Shown piece after piece: positions 1-8,707 of a stretch of DNA of 64,000 bases; positions within the stretch are counted from its first letter, which is position 1, and each line of letters starts with the position of its first letter. Below the pieces are notes generated by a model. It worked only from the letters and a program-made list of their open reading frames with translations. It was not told where the DNA came from and did no database searches. This stretch comes from an uncultured Pelagibacteraceae bacterium. Its GTDB lineage: Bacteria > Pseudomonadota > Alphaproteobacteria > Pelagibacterales > Pelagibacteraceae. The stretch spans positions 1 through 64,000 of the forward strand of contig CABZJA010000002.1 in assembly GCA_902525935.1 (NCBI GenBank). The letters run 5' to 3'. Made by a program: the position numbers and the translations under genes.

Positions 1-311
1 TCAGCTTTTTTTCTATCTTTCTTAGGAATTGCTTTTTGAGGATTGTTTCCCTTTTCAGGCATTGGCATTATATCATTTTCTCCCAATAACCTTGCAACTC
101 TTGTTGTTGGCTGAGCTCCTTGGCCTAACCAATATTTTATTCGCTCAGAATCTAAGCCAATTCTCTCCTTTTTATCCTTCGGTAATAATGGATTATAAAA
201 ACCTAATTTTTCTATAAACCTACCGTCTCTTGGAAATCTACTATCAGCCACAACAATTTTATATACTGGCCTTTTTTTAGTACCCCCCATTGATAGTCTC
301 ATTTTTAACAT
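1..311 (-). CDS. rpsP: 30S ribosomal protein S16 (C-terminus beyond left edge)
   Basis: Small-subunit ribosomal protein bS16. The reverse-strand translation begins [20 protein letters not shown] and continues with [20 protein letters not shown], both diagnostic of S16; about 103 residues are visible before the window edge, so the Lys-rich C-terminal tail is missing. Start chosen at 311 because GGAG lies about 8 bases upstream of that ATG; the in-frame ATG at 302 is a weaker alternative. It begins 13 bases after the ffh stop, so the two are almost certainly co-transcribed. In alphaproteobacteria the series ffh-rpsP-rimM-trmD-rplS is common, so rimM/trmD would be expected further left (inference). 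Confidence 0.95.
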   Translation of the reverse strand, partial: MLKMRLSMGGTKKRPVYKIVVADSRFPRDGRFIEKLGFYNPLLPKDKKERIGLDSERIKYWLGQGAQPTTRVARLLGENDIMPMPEKGNNPQKAIPKKDRKKA

Positions 312-324
312 TACTTATTCTCCT

Positions 325-1683
325 TTATTTTAATTGATTAAATAGTTCTGGCGGGATTCCTTTGTCCGCCATTCCTTTCATATTTCCTTTAGACATTTTT
401 TTCATCATTTCTGACATCATCTTAAATTGTTTTAACAACTTATTGATAGTGGCAATGTCTGTACCTGAGCCATTAGCAATTCTTTTTTTTCTTGATCCAT
501 TTATAATTTTAGGATTTTCTCTTTCTTGCTTTGTCATTGATAAAATAACAGCTTCATTTTGAGTTATAATTTTTTCATCTATTCCTGATTGGTCCATTTG
601 TGATTTAATTTTTGAAACACCTGGGAGAAATGACATTATGCCTTCTATTCCACCCATCTTTTTCATTTGTCGTAATTGAGAAAGATAATCTTCCATCGAG
701 AATTGACCTTTTTTAAGTTTCTCTTCTGTTTTCTTTAAATTTTCTTGATCTAAATCTTCTGAAGCTTTTTCAACTAAGGAAACGATATCTCCCATTCCCA
801 AAATTCTATTTGCTATTCGATCAGGATGAAAAACTTCAAAATTCTCAATTTTTTCTCCAACACCAAGAAACTTTATAGGGACCTCAGCAACATATTTCAT
901 ACTCAATGCAGCTCCACCTCTTCCATCTCCATCTGCTCTTGTAAGTATAATACCACTCAAATTTACTGTATTTTTAAATTCCTTAGCCACATTAGCGGCA
1001 ACTTGACCTGTTAGAGAGTCAGCTACTAGTATAGTTTCTGCAGGATTAATAATAGTTTCAATTTGTTTGATTTCATTCATCATTTGAAAATCTATTTGTG
1101 TTCTTCCAGCGGTATCAAATAAAACTACTTCACTACCATTTAAATTAGCAGCACTTAAAGCTCTTCTACAAATATCAGCAGGAAGCTGGCCTTCTATAAT
1201 TGGTAAAGTTTCAATATTATTTTGTTCACCCAAAAGTCTCAATTGCTCTTGCGCGGCAGGTCTGTAAACGTCCAAACTAGCCATCATAACTTTTTTCTTA
1301 TTATTTTTTTCTAAAAATTTTGCTAATTTTGAAGTTGTTGTGGTTTTTCCTGAACCTTGCAACCCAACTAACATGATTGGAACCGGAGGGACAGCGTTAA
1401 GGGAGATTTCAGAATTCTTATCTCCTAAAAAAGATACTATTTCGTCATAAACGATTTTTACAACCATATCCCCGGGAGAGGTTGATCTTATAATTTCCTG
1501 ACCAAGTGCTTTAGGTTTAACTCTACTAATAAACTCCTTAACTACGTCTAAAGAAACATCGGCTTCTAATAAAGCCAACCTTATACCTTTTAAACCTTCG
1601 TCAACTTGCTTTTCATCAAGAGAAGGAGCTTTTTTTAATGAAGAAAAAATTTCTTCAAATTTATTAGTTAAATTTTCAAACAT
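325..1683 (-). CDS. ffh: Signal recognition particle GTPase Ffh (SRP54)
   Basis: Protein part of the signal recognition particle; binds signal sequences and 4.5S RNA and delivers ribosomes to FtsY. About 452 residues, normal for the family. Visible: N domain, G1 GLQGSGKTTTTSKLA, G2 DVYRPAA, G3 DTAGR, G4/G5 region TRADGDGRGGAA (Arg replacing the usual Lys of TKxD, as I know it from alphaproteobacterial Ffh), then a Met-rich M domain containing GGIEGIMSFLPG. The open frame continues upstream to 1764, but those 27 codons lie in a strongly base-paired leader and encode nothing Ffh-like; ATG at 1683 (MFENLTNKF) is the family start. Followed after 13 bases by rpsP. Its receptor gene ftsY lies close by on the other strand. 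Confidence 0.97.
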   Translation of the reverse strand: MFENLTNKFEEIFSSLKKAPSLDEKQVDEGLKGIRLALLEADVSLDVVKEFISRVKPKALGQEIIRSTSPGDMVVKIVYDEIVSFLGDKNSEISLNAVPPVPIMLVGLQGSGKTTTTSKLAKFLEKNNKKKVMMASLDVYRPAAQEQLRLLGEQNNIETLPIIEGQLPADICRRALSAANLNGSEVVLFDTAGRTQIDFQMMNEIKQIETIINPAETILVADSLTGQVAANVAKEFKNTVNLSGIILTRADGDGRGGAALSMKYVAEVPIKFLGVGEKIENFEVFHPDRIANRILGMGDIVSLVEKASEDLDQENLKKTEEKLKKGQFSMEDYLSQLRQMKKMGGIEGIMSFLPGVSKIKSQMDQSGIDEKIITQNEAVILSMTKQERENPKIINGSRKKRIANGSGTDIATINKLLKQFKMMSEMMKKMSKGNMKGMADKGIPPELFNQLK

Positions 1684-1785
1684 AATTTCACACAGCAAGT
1701 ATCGCACCAGTGGGCGAACCCTCGCTAACTGGTGTCGATCTCTTTGTTTCCAAAGACACCGCAAATTGCTGTATTTTGCGGAAGT
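1684..1785 (-). promoter_or_regulatory. Structured 5' leader of ffh with predicted pseudoknot over the ribosome-binding region
   Basis: Read on the minus strand, three hairpins follow each other: CCGCAAA/TTTGCGG (1759-1781) with loop ATACAGCAA; TCTTTG/CAAAGA (1741-1756) closed by a GAAA tetraloop; and a long one (1701-1739) with ATCG/CGAT, CACCAG/CTGGTG and GCGA/TCGC. The first loop contains ACAGCAA (1766-1772), exactly complementary to TTGCTGT (1692-1698), which ends 8 bases before the ffh ATG, where a Shine-Dalgarno would sit. No purine-rich Shine-Dalgarno is visible. This looks like a cis-acting translational control element. I recall a computationally proposed 'ffh' RNA motif in Pelagibacter (Rfam carries one of that name), but could not compare it. 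It lacks the 4.5S RNA signature loop, so it is not the SRP RNA itself. Confidence 0.8.
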
Positions 1786-1791
1786 GCGCGT

Positions 1792-1819
1792 AAAATATAT
1801 TAGAGGTTCAAAAAGTCAA
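1792..1819 (-). promoter_or_regulatory. Probable sigma-70 type promoter of ffh-rpsP
   Basis: On the minus strand TTGACT (1819-1814), a 16-base spacer, then TATTTT (1797-1792). A start about 7 bases beyond the -10 falls near 1785, immediately before the first leader hairpin, so promoter and structured leader agree in position. Not experimentally supported here. Confidence 0.5.
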
Positions 1820-1842
1820 TAAATAAGTTAAGTATTATTTAT

Positions 1843-2667
1843 ATGGAATTTGAAGCATTTAAAATGGATGGATTAGGTAATGACTTTGTTATTATTGATC
1901 AGAGAATAGATATTTTAAACTTATCAAATGATCAAATCTTAAAAATTTGTAACAGAGATTTCATAGGATGTGATCAGTTGATCTTCATAAACAAAAGTCA
2001 AAAAGCTGATGCTGATGTTGCCTTCTTTAACTCGGATGGAAGCCGCTCAGATGCATGTGGAAATGGAACAAGATGTGTTGCTTATTTACTTAGTATTGAA
2101 AAAAATAAAAAAGAAATTGAAATTTCGGTATCCGCAAAAATATTAAAATCTAAAGTCCTTAATAATAAAGATGTTGAAACAATAATTGGAACTCCAAATT
2201 TAGAGTGGAACAAAATTCCTTTGAGTAAAAATCTTGATACTAAAAATCTATCACTTGGTATGATTGATATTGACGGAAATAAAATGAATGGCGGTATTGC
2301 AGTGAATGTTGGAAACCCTCATGTCGTATATTTTTGCGAGGATATAGAAAAAATAAATTTAAAAAAATATGGACCATTAATAGAAAATCATGAAGTTTTC
2401 CCTGAAAAATGCAATGTCACAATAGCTCAAAAAATTAGTGAACAACATTACAAAATTAAAGTTTGGGAGAGGGGCGCTGGTTTAACCAAAGCTTGTGGGA
2501 CTGCAGCCTGTGCAACAGCAGTCGCAGCTAATTTAAATCAACTACAAAATATTAATTCAAAAATAGAATTTGCAACTGGAATTTTAAATATTCAAATTGA
2601 TAATGAATTCAATATAAAAATGAGAGGTCCTGTATCTGAAATTGAAAAAATTAATATCAAAATATAA
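1843..2667 (+). CDS. dapF: Diaminopimelate epimerase
   Basis: Interconverts LL- and meso-diaminopimelate, the last step before meso-DAP for peptidoglycan and lysine. 274 residues, normal length. Start MEFEAFKMDGLGNDFVIID is the family N-terminus; the two catalytic cysteines sit in DACGNGTRC (N-terminal half) and KACGTAACAT (C-terminal half), and GNPHVV is present between them. The stop overlaps the ftsY start in TAATG, indicating translational coupling. In many alphaproteobacteria a methylthiotransferase gene lies between dapF and ftsY; here it is absent. Divergent from ffh with about 60 bases between the ffh promoter -35 and this start; no clear Shine-Dalgarno. Confidence 0.97.
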   Translation: MEFEAFKMDGLGNDFVIIDQRIDILNLSNDQILKICNRDFIGCDQLIFINKSQKADADVAFFNSDGSRSDACGNGTRCVAYLLSIEKNKKEIEISVSAKILKSKVLNNKDVETIIGTPNLEWNKIPLSKNLDTKNLSLGMIDIDGNKMNGGIAVNVGNPHVVYFCEDIEKINLKKYGPLIENHEVFPEKCNVTIAQKISEQHYKIKVWERGAGLTKACGTAACATAVAANLNQLQNINSKIEFATGILNIQIDNEFNIKMRGPVSEIEKINIKI

Positions 2668-3584
2668 TGAGCATTTTTGAAAAATTTAAAATCGGATTTA
2701 AAAGAAGTGCAAGCAATATAGCATCGGGTCTTAAAGAAATAATAGTCAAGAAAGAAATAGACGATGCAACTCTTGATAAAATTGAAGAATTCTTGATAAG
2801 CTCTGATGTGGGCATAGATGCAGCATCAGAGATAAAATCTATAATTGCTCAAAAAAAGATTGATCCTAAAAATGATCCAATCAAGGAAGTTTTTGAAATA
2901 CTTAACAATTATATTTTGGAACTAATGACACCCCTAGAAAAGAAAGATTTTTTTTTAAAAAAAGAAAAAACAAATATAGTACTAGTTTCGGGTGTTAATG
3001 GAGTCGGTAAGACAACAAGTATTGGAAAATTAGGAAAAATATTTATACAAAATAATAATAAAGTTTTATTTTCAGCATGCGATACATTTAGAGCAGCAGC
3101 TATTGATCAATTAGAAGAATGGGCTAATAGAGTTGATGCTAAAATTGTAAAATCAGATCCCGGTTCAGATCCGGCTTCGGTTGCTTTTAAAGCAATGGAA
3201 ACAGCTCAAAGTCAAAGCATAGATCAAGTAATAGTAGACACAGCAGGAAGATTGCAAAATAAAAAGAATTTGATGGATGAATTAAAAAAAATAGGAAATG
3301 TAATTAAAAAAAATGATGAAACAGCACCTCACGAAGTTGTTTTAGTTTTAGATGCAACATCAGGACAAAATATAATTAATCAACTCGAAGAATTTAATAA
3401 ATTACTTCCAATCACAGGTATAATAATGACAAAACTTGATGGAACTGCAAAAGGTGGAATATTAATTGCAATTTCAAAGAAATATAAAGTACCTATTGTT
3501 GGTCTCGGGCTTGGAGAAAAAGAGGATGACTTACAAATATTTGAAGCTGAGAAGTTTGCAAATGCTTTTACCCAAGTTAATTAA
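2667..3584 (+). CDS. ftsY: Signal recognition particle receptor FtsY
   Basis: Membrane-associated GTPase that docks SRP-ribosome complexes at the translocon. 305 residues: essentially only the NG core, without the long acidic A domain of the E. coli protein. Motifs: G1 GVNGVGKTTSIGKLG, G2 DTFRAAA, G3 DTAGR, G4 TKLDGTAKGG, and GLGEKEDDLQIF near the end, typical of FtsY. The N-terminal residues FEKFKIGFKRSASNIASGL could form the amphipathic membrane-targeting helix. Start overlaps dapF. Its last 8 bases overlap the end of the convergent gene at 3577-4140. Confidence 0.97.
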   Translation: MSIFEKFKIGFKRSASNIASGLKEIIVKKEIDDATLDKIEEFLISSDVGIDAASEIKSIIAQKKIDPKNDPIKEVFEILNNYILELMTPLEKKDFFLKKEKTNIVLVSGVNGVGKTTSIGKLGKIFIQNNNKVLFSACDTFRAAAIDQLEEWANRVDAKIVKSDPGSDPASVAFKAMETAQSQSIDQVIVDTAGRLQNKKNLMDELKKIGNVIKKNDETAPHEVVLVLDATSGQNIINQLEEFNKLLPITGIIMTKLDGTAKGGILIAISKKYKVPIVGLGLGEKEDDLQIFEAEKFANAFTQVN

Positions 3585-4140
3585 GCAAATTTTTGGAAAT
3601 TAAAGGTTTATAGATGTTGCACTCAAAATTATTTTTTAGAGATTTATAACCACAGTTTTCAACATAAGAAGAGATTACAAAATTTAATTTTCCCGAGGTC
3701 TTAGCAATTTCTAGCTTATTATTTTTTATGTCATATTTTAAATTTTCATAAAAGTTTTTTTTTGCACTTATCAAAATTAAAGTGTTGTTATCATTTAATA
3801 AATAGTAAGCAAAATCCTCTGGGAAAAGTGGGTAATTATATTTTTTTGACATTTTTTTAACTTTTTTTGGGAACCAATCATATGAAATCAAAGGGTAATC
3901 TTTATTTAAATTTTTATCATATAGGTATAAGTCCTGTGGATAATCATTAATATAATTAGAATATTCTCCCTTTGCTAAAATAGCTTTCTTCCGTGTTTTA
4001 AAATACAGAGTGAACTCACTATTATAAGAGTTCATTTTTCCAACATGGAAGTAATTGTTATCATAGTACTCATTATTTATTTCTGAACTAAGTTTTGTTG
4101 GCAATATTAATAAAAAAAGTAATAAAAGAATTTTAAACAT
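3577..4140 (-). CDS. Predicted secreted protein of unknown function
   Basis: 187 residues. I do not recognise the family. The N-terminus (MFKILLLLFLLILPTKLSS) is a clear Sec-type signal peptide with likely cleavage around residue 19. The mature part is rich in Tyr, Asn and Lys, with a segment DYPQDLYLYDKNLNKDYPLI and two cysteines near the C-terminus (VENCGYK and FECNIY) that could form a disulphide in the periplasm. It lies 48 bases downstream of the hydrolase gene in the same direction and may be the last gene of the MFS-EamA-hydrolase transcript. Convergent with ftsY, overlapping by 8 bases. The intact frame and signal peptide argue for a real gene. Confidence 0.7.
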   Translation of the reverse strand: MFKILLLLFLLILPTKLSSEINNEYYDNNYFHVGKMNSYNSEFTLYFKTRKKAILAKGEYSNYINDYPQDLYLYDKNLNKDYPLISYDWFPKKVKKMSKKYNYPLFPEDFAYYLLNDNNTLILISAKKNFYENLKYDIKNNKLEIAKTSGKLNFVISSYVENCGYKSLKNNFECNIYKPLISKNLLN

Positions 4141-4188
4141 ATCTAAAATTAGAATTTAAAAGTGATGTGGATTTGTTTAAATTATGTC

Positions 4189-5001
4189 TTAATTTAAACT
4201 TTTTATAAAATTGTCGATTGATTTAATTAAATCTTTGTTAAATTCCATCATATGGTCGTCGTTGTCATTAAAATAATTTGACTTATCACCACCAAATTTA
4301 TTAAATATTTCTTCGCCCATATAAAATGGCACAATATTATCCTTTTTCCCATGCATCACATGCATTGGAAACTTTATTTTGTTAATTTTTTCTATGGATT
4401 TGTATTTGTCTTTTAAAATAATTTTTGCAGGAAGATATGGGTAATATTTTTGCGCCAAAATCTCCATTGATGTAAATGGGGACTCTAATATTATACCTGC
4501 AAATAAATTGTTAATTGCGGTCTCTATTGCTACAGCAGTGCCAAGAGATTCTCCATAGAGAACAATATCTTTATCTTCTATATTGTTTTGATTAAGCCAT
4601 TCTTTGGCTTTAATTGCATCTTTATAAAGTCCAATTTCTGTTGGTTTGCCTTGGTTTCCACTAAAACCCCTATAAGCAAAAATTAAATAGTTTAAATCTA
4701 AATCTGCAAACTCATTTAGTTTATAAATTCTATTATCTAATTTTCCAGCATTTCCGTGAAAAAAAAGCAATGTTTTAGAGTTATTATTTTTTTTGTAATA
4801 CCATCCAACTAGATCATTATCAGATTGAATACTTACTTTTTTGATTTTGTGAGATAGAGGTCCCTCATCTAAATAATTATTTTCTCCAGGATGGTATAAT
4901 AATTTTCTTTGATAAAAATAAACTATCAGAGAAACTCCAAAGTAAATAATAAAAATATAAAACAGAATTTTTGCAAATAACATTTTAGGCTTTAATTTCA
5001 T
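4189..5001 (-). CDS. Membrane-anchored alpha/beta hydrolase (YfhR/ABHD13-like)
   Basis: 270 residues. One N-terminal membrane segment (about residues 8-27) followed by an alpha/beta-hydrolase fold. Visible: oxyanion-hole motif FHGNAG, nucleophile elbow YGESLGTA (Ser), acid region HGKKDNIVPF (Asp) and catalytic His in NDDHMMEF. The signature pattern (RKLLYHPG near the N-terminus, RGFSGNQGKPTE) matches the BEM46/YfhR-like group, serine hydrolases of unknown physiological substrate. It overlaps the EamA transporter gene upstream by 17 bases, so translation is probably coupled. Orientation places the catalytic domain after a single N-terminal anchor; which side of the membrane is not certain. Confidence 0.85.
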   Translation of the reverse strand: MKLKPKMLFAKILFYIFIIYFGVSLIVYFYQRKLLYHPGENNYLDEGPLSHKIKKVSIQSDNDLVGWYYKKNNNSKTLLFFHGNAGKLDNRIYKLNEFADLDLNYLIFAYRGFSGNQGKPTEIGLYKDAIKAKEWLNQNNIEDKDIVLYGESLGTAVAIETAINNLFAGIILESPFTSMEILAQKYYPYLPAKIILKDKYKSIEKINKIKFPMHVMHGKKDNIVPFYMGEEIFNKFGGDKSNYFNDNDDHMMEFNKDLIKSIDNFIKSLN

Positions 5002-5887
5002 TTTTACTTTTTCTTCTTACCAAATAAATGCCAAAAAATACAAATATGGTACCTATTAAATGGTAATTCTCCAAAATCTCAGAAAAAAATATTATTCCAT
5101 AAAAAGCTCCATAAATTGTATATAGGTATAGTGTGAAACCAGTTGTTGATGGTCCTAAGTATTTAATAGTTAATGTATATAGTGAAAAAGCGATTATACC
5201 TGGAGAAATTGCTGCAAACAAAATCCAATAATAAAATTCTTCATTGAATAAAGTTTTTTCAAAATAAATATGCTCTATAAAATAAAAAGGTAAAATAGAT
5301 AAAAAACCAAAGAAAGATATAAGTGTTAGTCTTGGGAAAAATTTAAGTTCTGAATTCCATTGAAAAAGCATTACTGTATAAATCGCCCAGCCCAATGCCG
5401 CTCCTAACATCCAAAAATCTCCAGAGGCAAATTTTAATTCAAGAAGTAAATTAATATCCCCCTTTAAAATTACAGCAAACACTCCAACTAGACAAAAAAG
5501 TAAGCCAAAAAATTGTAAAGTATTTATCTTATCTTTAAAAAGAAAATATGAGATTAGAATTATAAATATCGGGGAAGAAGTATAAAGAATTCCCATATTA
5601 ACAATAGTTGTAGATGAACCAGCCATATAAGGAAATATTCCACAAACACCGCAACCCATCAACCCTAGAAAAAAACTTCTTTTACTCTCTTTTTTAACAG
5701 TCTGAAAATTTTCTACTAAATACTTAAAATTTAGAACGAATAAAATAATGAAAAAAATAAACCATCTCCAAAAAGATAAAGATATGGGTGGAACATCATC
5801 TACACCACCTCTTGCTACAATTAAGTTGCTAGCCATAAAAAATGGCTGAAATAATAATAAAAAATATCCGATAAAATTTTTATTCAT
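4985..5887 (-). CDS. EamA-family (DMT superfamily) transporter
   Basis: 300 residues with about ten hydrophobic segments in two homologous halves, the usual EamA layout. Diagnostic stretches include SFWRWFIFF in the first half and GAALGWAIYTVML plus SPGIIAFSLYT in the second. Members export or import amino acids, nucleobases and other small metabolites; the substrate cannot be read from the sequence. Overlaps the MFS gene upstream by 8 bases and the hydrolase downstream by 17 bases, forming a tight three-gene operon. Confidence 0.9.
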   Translation of the reverse strand: MNKNFIGYFLLLFQPFFMASNLIVARGGVDDVPPISLSFWRWFIFFIILFVLNFKYLVENFQTVKKESKRSFFLGLMGCGVCGIFPYMAGSSTTIVNMGILYTSSPIFIILISYFLFKDKINTLQFFGLLFCLVGVFAVILKGDINLLLELKFASGDFWMLGAALGWAIYTVMLFQWNSELKFFPRLTLISFFGFLSILPFYFIEHIYFEKTLFNEEFYYWILFAAISPGIIAFSLYTLTIKYLGPSTTGFTLYLYTIYGAFYGIIFFSEILENYHLIGTIFVFFGIYLVRRKSKNEIKA

Positions 5888-7088
5888 TTTTATTTAATAT
5901 TAAAAAAAATAAGTAACTTAAAATGCATAAAAATAAAAAAATTGAAAAAGAAATTTGATAGCTTATTGTAATAGTGGCACCTAAATTTCTTGAAAAATCT
6001 ATTATTAAACCGATAATCCATTGTACAAAAAAAGTACCAGAAAATAAAAATACATTAAATGAAGTTAAAGATTTTCCTGCTAGTTTAGTAGGAAAATTTA
6101 ACGCTATTGCTGGTTGGGTTAATGAAATTACTATTGATGATAAAATATAAAAAGTGAACATGGTTGCACCAGCTTTGTCTCCCATTATGATTATTAAAAA
6201 TAAAATTATATAACTTACAGGAAGGGTAAATTTTACAATTTTCATACTGTCAATTCCCTGAGAAGATAGTTTTGGCAAAAAATATCCCCATATTAAAAAA
6301 GAAAAAAGCATAGTTACATTTATCCAAAATAAACCTGTCGCGCTTTGTATTACGTTATAACCTGTAACATTTAGCATCCATGGGCCAGCCCACAATGTTT
6401 GTATTGCTTGAACACCTCCATAATTAAAAAATGCCAGAGGTACTAAGCTTATAAAGAATTTATTTTTCCATATGTAAGAAAGGTTTTGAAGATTATTATT
6501 TTGATCTTCATCTCTTTTGGTTTCCCATGATGGTATTAAAATTGATATTAATATTATGCTTATCAAAATTAAGGAGGCTATAATTAAAAAAATAGATCGC
6601 CAACCAATTATTGGTAATAAAATTTGAACTGGTAGAGTTGATGCAACAAATCCAAAGTTAGCAACCATTAACATCCATGAATTTGCACGTTGTTGATATT
6701 TTTCTTCAAACCATACTCTGTAACCAGTTAAAGGACCCATTAAACAAGCAGCAACACCTACTCCAATAAAAATTCTAGAAATTAATAATCCTGCAAAACT
6801 TTTAGCAAAAGCGAATGAAATAGTTCCAATAAGAGCAATTATTAATAAATATCCGATTACTTTTTTTGGGCCAAATCTATCTAATAACATCCCCGTAGGA
6901 ATTTGCATAAGCGAAAACCCAAGAAAATATCCTCCAGCTAAAAGCCCAAGATTTGCAGCGCTTAAGTTGAATTCAGTTGAAAGAGCTGATGTTAATGTTG
7001 CAGTAATTGATCTCAGCAAATTTGATATAAAAAAGCCAAAGGCAAATACAGAAAAAATTAGAATACTTTTATTTATTTTATTGATCAT
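5880..7088 (-). CDS. Major facilitator superfamily transporter
   Basis: 402 residues with about twelve hydrophobic segments. The MFS loop 2-3 motif is visible as GMLLDRFGPKKV (about residues 67-78), and loop 4 carries GVAACLMGPL. Overall similarity is to the anion/nitrate-nitrite-like or generic MFS group; no substrate is assignable. First gene of the leftward operon with EamA and hydrolase. Its start is only 30 bases from the divergent gamma-glutamyltransferase gene, so both promoters must share or overlap that short AT-rich gap. Confidence 0.9.
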   Translation of the reverse strand: MINKINKSILIFSVFAFGFFISNLLRSITATLTSALSTEFNLSAANLGLLAGGYFLGFSLMQIPTGMLLDRFGPKKVIGYLLIIALIGTISFAFAKSFAGLLISRIFIGVGVAACLMGPLTGYRVWFEEKYQQRANSWMLMVANFGFVASTLPVQILLPIIGWRSIFLIIASLILISIILISILIPSWETKRDEDQNNNLQNLSYIWKNKFFISLVPLAFFNYGGVQAIQTLWAGPWMLNVTGYNVIQSATGLFWINVTMLFSFLIWGYFLPKLSSQGIDSMKIVKFTLPVSYIILFLIIIMGDKAGATMFTFYILSSIVISLTQPAIALNFPTKLAGKSLTSFNVFLFSGTFFVQWIIGLIIDFSRNLGATITISYQISFSIFLFLCILSYLFFLILNKNE

Positions 7089-7118
7089 TTATATTTTTTA
7101 TGAAATTACAGTTCTATT

Positions 7119-8702
7119 ATGAATAATCATTCAACAAAAGATAAAGATGCCATTTCTTCAAATTGTATGGCTGCAACATCACATCCACTAGCTACAGAAG
7201 AAGCTCTGAGAATATTGCAAAAAGGTGGAAACGCTGTGGATGCAGCAATAGCAGCCTCTGTTGTTCTGTCTGTTGCAGAGCCTAATTCTACAAGTATAGG
7301 CGGTGATTGTTTTGCTATAATAAAAATGAATGGCAAAGACCCTGTTTCATATAATGGATCTGGTATTGCTCCAGCAAAAGCAAATTTTGATTATTTCAAG
7401 GAAAAGAATATAGATAAAATTGGTTTAACAAGTCCTCACGCAGTAACTATTCCTGGTGCATTAGATGCTTGGAATAAAATTCATAATGATTTTGGAAAAC
7501 TCGATTTTGAGGAGTTGTTTCACAAAGGGGTAGATATTGCAAAAAATGGTTTTAAAGTGACTAAAGTTGTTGCTAATGCCTGGAGCAAAGTATTTAATAA
7601 ATTAAACGGTAACGCATACTCTAGAAAACATATGCTAAATAATGGTAAAAGTTATCAATTTAATGAGATAAATAAAAATCCTGCACTTGGAGAGACTCTT
7701 GAAAAAATTTCAAAAAATGGAGTTAAAGAATTTTATGAAGGATCAATTGCTGAAGATTTAGTTAAAACTTTAATAGAATTTGGAGGCTTACATACAATTG
7801 AAGATTTCCATCAGCAAAAAACTATTAAATCAGACACTTTATCAGATAGATATAGAGATATTATTATACATCAATGTCCCCCGAGTGGACCTGGAATAAC
7901 AGTTTTAGTAATGATGAAATTATTAGAAAAGTTAGGTATTGAAAAATATGGTGTGAATTCATTTGAAAGATTCCATCTTGAAGCAGAAGTTACAAAGCAG
8001 GCTTATAAACTTAAAGAAGAAAATATTGGTGATCCAGAATTTATAGATTTAGATTTAAAAAAAATATTAAGTGAACAAAACATAGATAATATTTCAAAGA
8101 ATATATCTATTAATGGCTGTGCAGATGTAGGAGATCTAAATATTCCAAATCATCCTGAAACAGTTTATTTAAGCGTAGTAGACAGAGATTTAAATGTAGT
8201 TTCAATTATAAATTCTGTTTGTTATGCTTTTGGATCTGGAATAACAGGTGATAAATCCGGAGTAGTTCTTCACAATAGAGGAACTAATTTTAGAGTTGAA
8301 GAAGGTCATCCTAATTGTATTCAAGGATTAAAAAGACCGCTACATACCATAATTCCTGGAATAGTTATGAACAACAAAGGAGAATGTGAATTATCTTATG
8401 GAGTAATGGGAGGACAATATCAGCCTGTGGGACAAGTTCATGTTTTAAATAGCATTATTGATTATAAATTAACCCCTCAACAATCCATTTCATTTCCTAG
8501 AGCTTTCCACTTTAATAATATTTATAAATTAGAGAAAAGTGTTGATGAAAAAATTTTTAATAATTTAAAAGAAGTCGGTCATAATGTTGAGTACATAGAT
8601 GGTACTCACGGTGGTGGTCAAGCAATTCAAATAGATAGAGAAAAAGGAAATTTAGTCGGCGGTTCAGATCCAAGAAAAGATGGATACGCAAAAGGTTATT
8701 AA
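7119..8702 (+). CDS. Gamma-glutamyltransferase family protein
   Basis: 527 residues, Ntn-hydrolase fold made as a proenzyme that cuts itself before the catalytic Thr. That Thr is probably residue 348 (8160-8162) in ETVYLSVVD, aligning with the TTHYSVVD motif of classical GGT. N-terminal AATSHPLATEEALRIL and GGNAVDAAIAA are diagnostic of the family. No signal peptide is visible (starts MNNHSTKDKD), so unlike E. coli Ggt it looks cytoplasmic, like the GGT-like acylases or hydrolases of many alphaproteobacteria. Five bases before the acyl-CoA ligase gene and probably co-transcribed with it. The substrate (glutathione, gamma-glutamyl amides or another acyl amide) is not determinable. Confidence 0.88.
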   Translation: MNNHSTKDKDAISSNCMAATSHPLATEEALRILQKGGNAVDAAIAASVVLSVAEPNSTSIGGDCFAIIKMNGKDPVSYNGSGIAPAKANFDYFKEKNIDKIGLTSPHAVTIPGALDAWNKIHNDFGKLDFEELFHKGVDIAKNGFKVTKVVANAWSKVFNKLNGNAYSRKHMLNNGKSYQFNEINKNPALGETLEKISKNGVKEFYEGSIAEDLVKTLIEFGGLHTIEDFHQQKTIKSDTLSDRYRDIIIHQCPPSGPGITVLVMMKLLEKLGIEKYGVNSFERFHLEAEVTKQAYKLKEENIGDPEFIDLDLKKILSEQNIDNISKNISINGCADVGDLNIPNHPETVYLSVVDRDLNVVSIINSVCYAFGSGITGDKSGVVLHNRGTNFRVEEGHPNCIQGLKRPLHTIIPGIVMNNKGECELSYGVMGGQYQPVGQVHVLNSIIDYKLTPQQSISFPRAFHFNNIYKLEKSVDEKIFNNLKEVGHNVEYIDGTHGGGQAIQIDREKGNLVGGSDPRKDGYAKGY

Positions 8703-8707
8703 TTTAA

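Noticed and set aside
29..217. 62-residue open frame on the plus strand
   Set aside because: It is antisense to rpsP, which explains the conservation and codon pattern.
1684..1764. N-terminal 27-residue extension of Ffh
   Set aside because: The frame is open but lies in hairpins, is not Ffh-like and would place the start within the predicted leader; MFENLTNKF is the family N-terminus.
1684..1785. The structured block upstream of ffh as the 4.5S SRP RNA gene
   Set aside because: Neither strand contains the conserved GGAAGGAAGCAGCC-type asymmetric loop, and the position and pseudoknot fit a cis leader instead.
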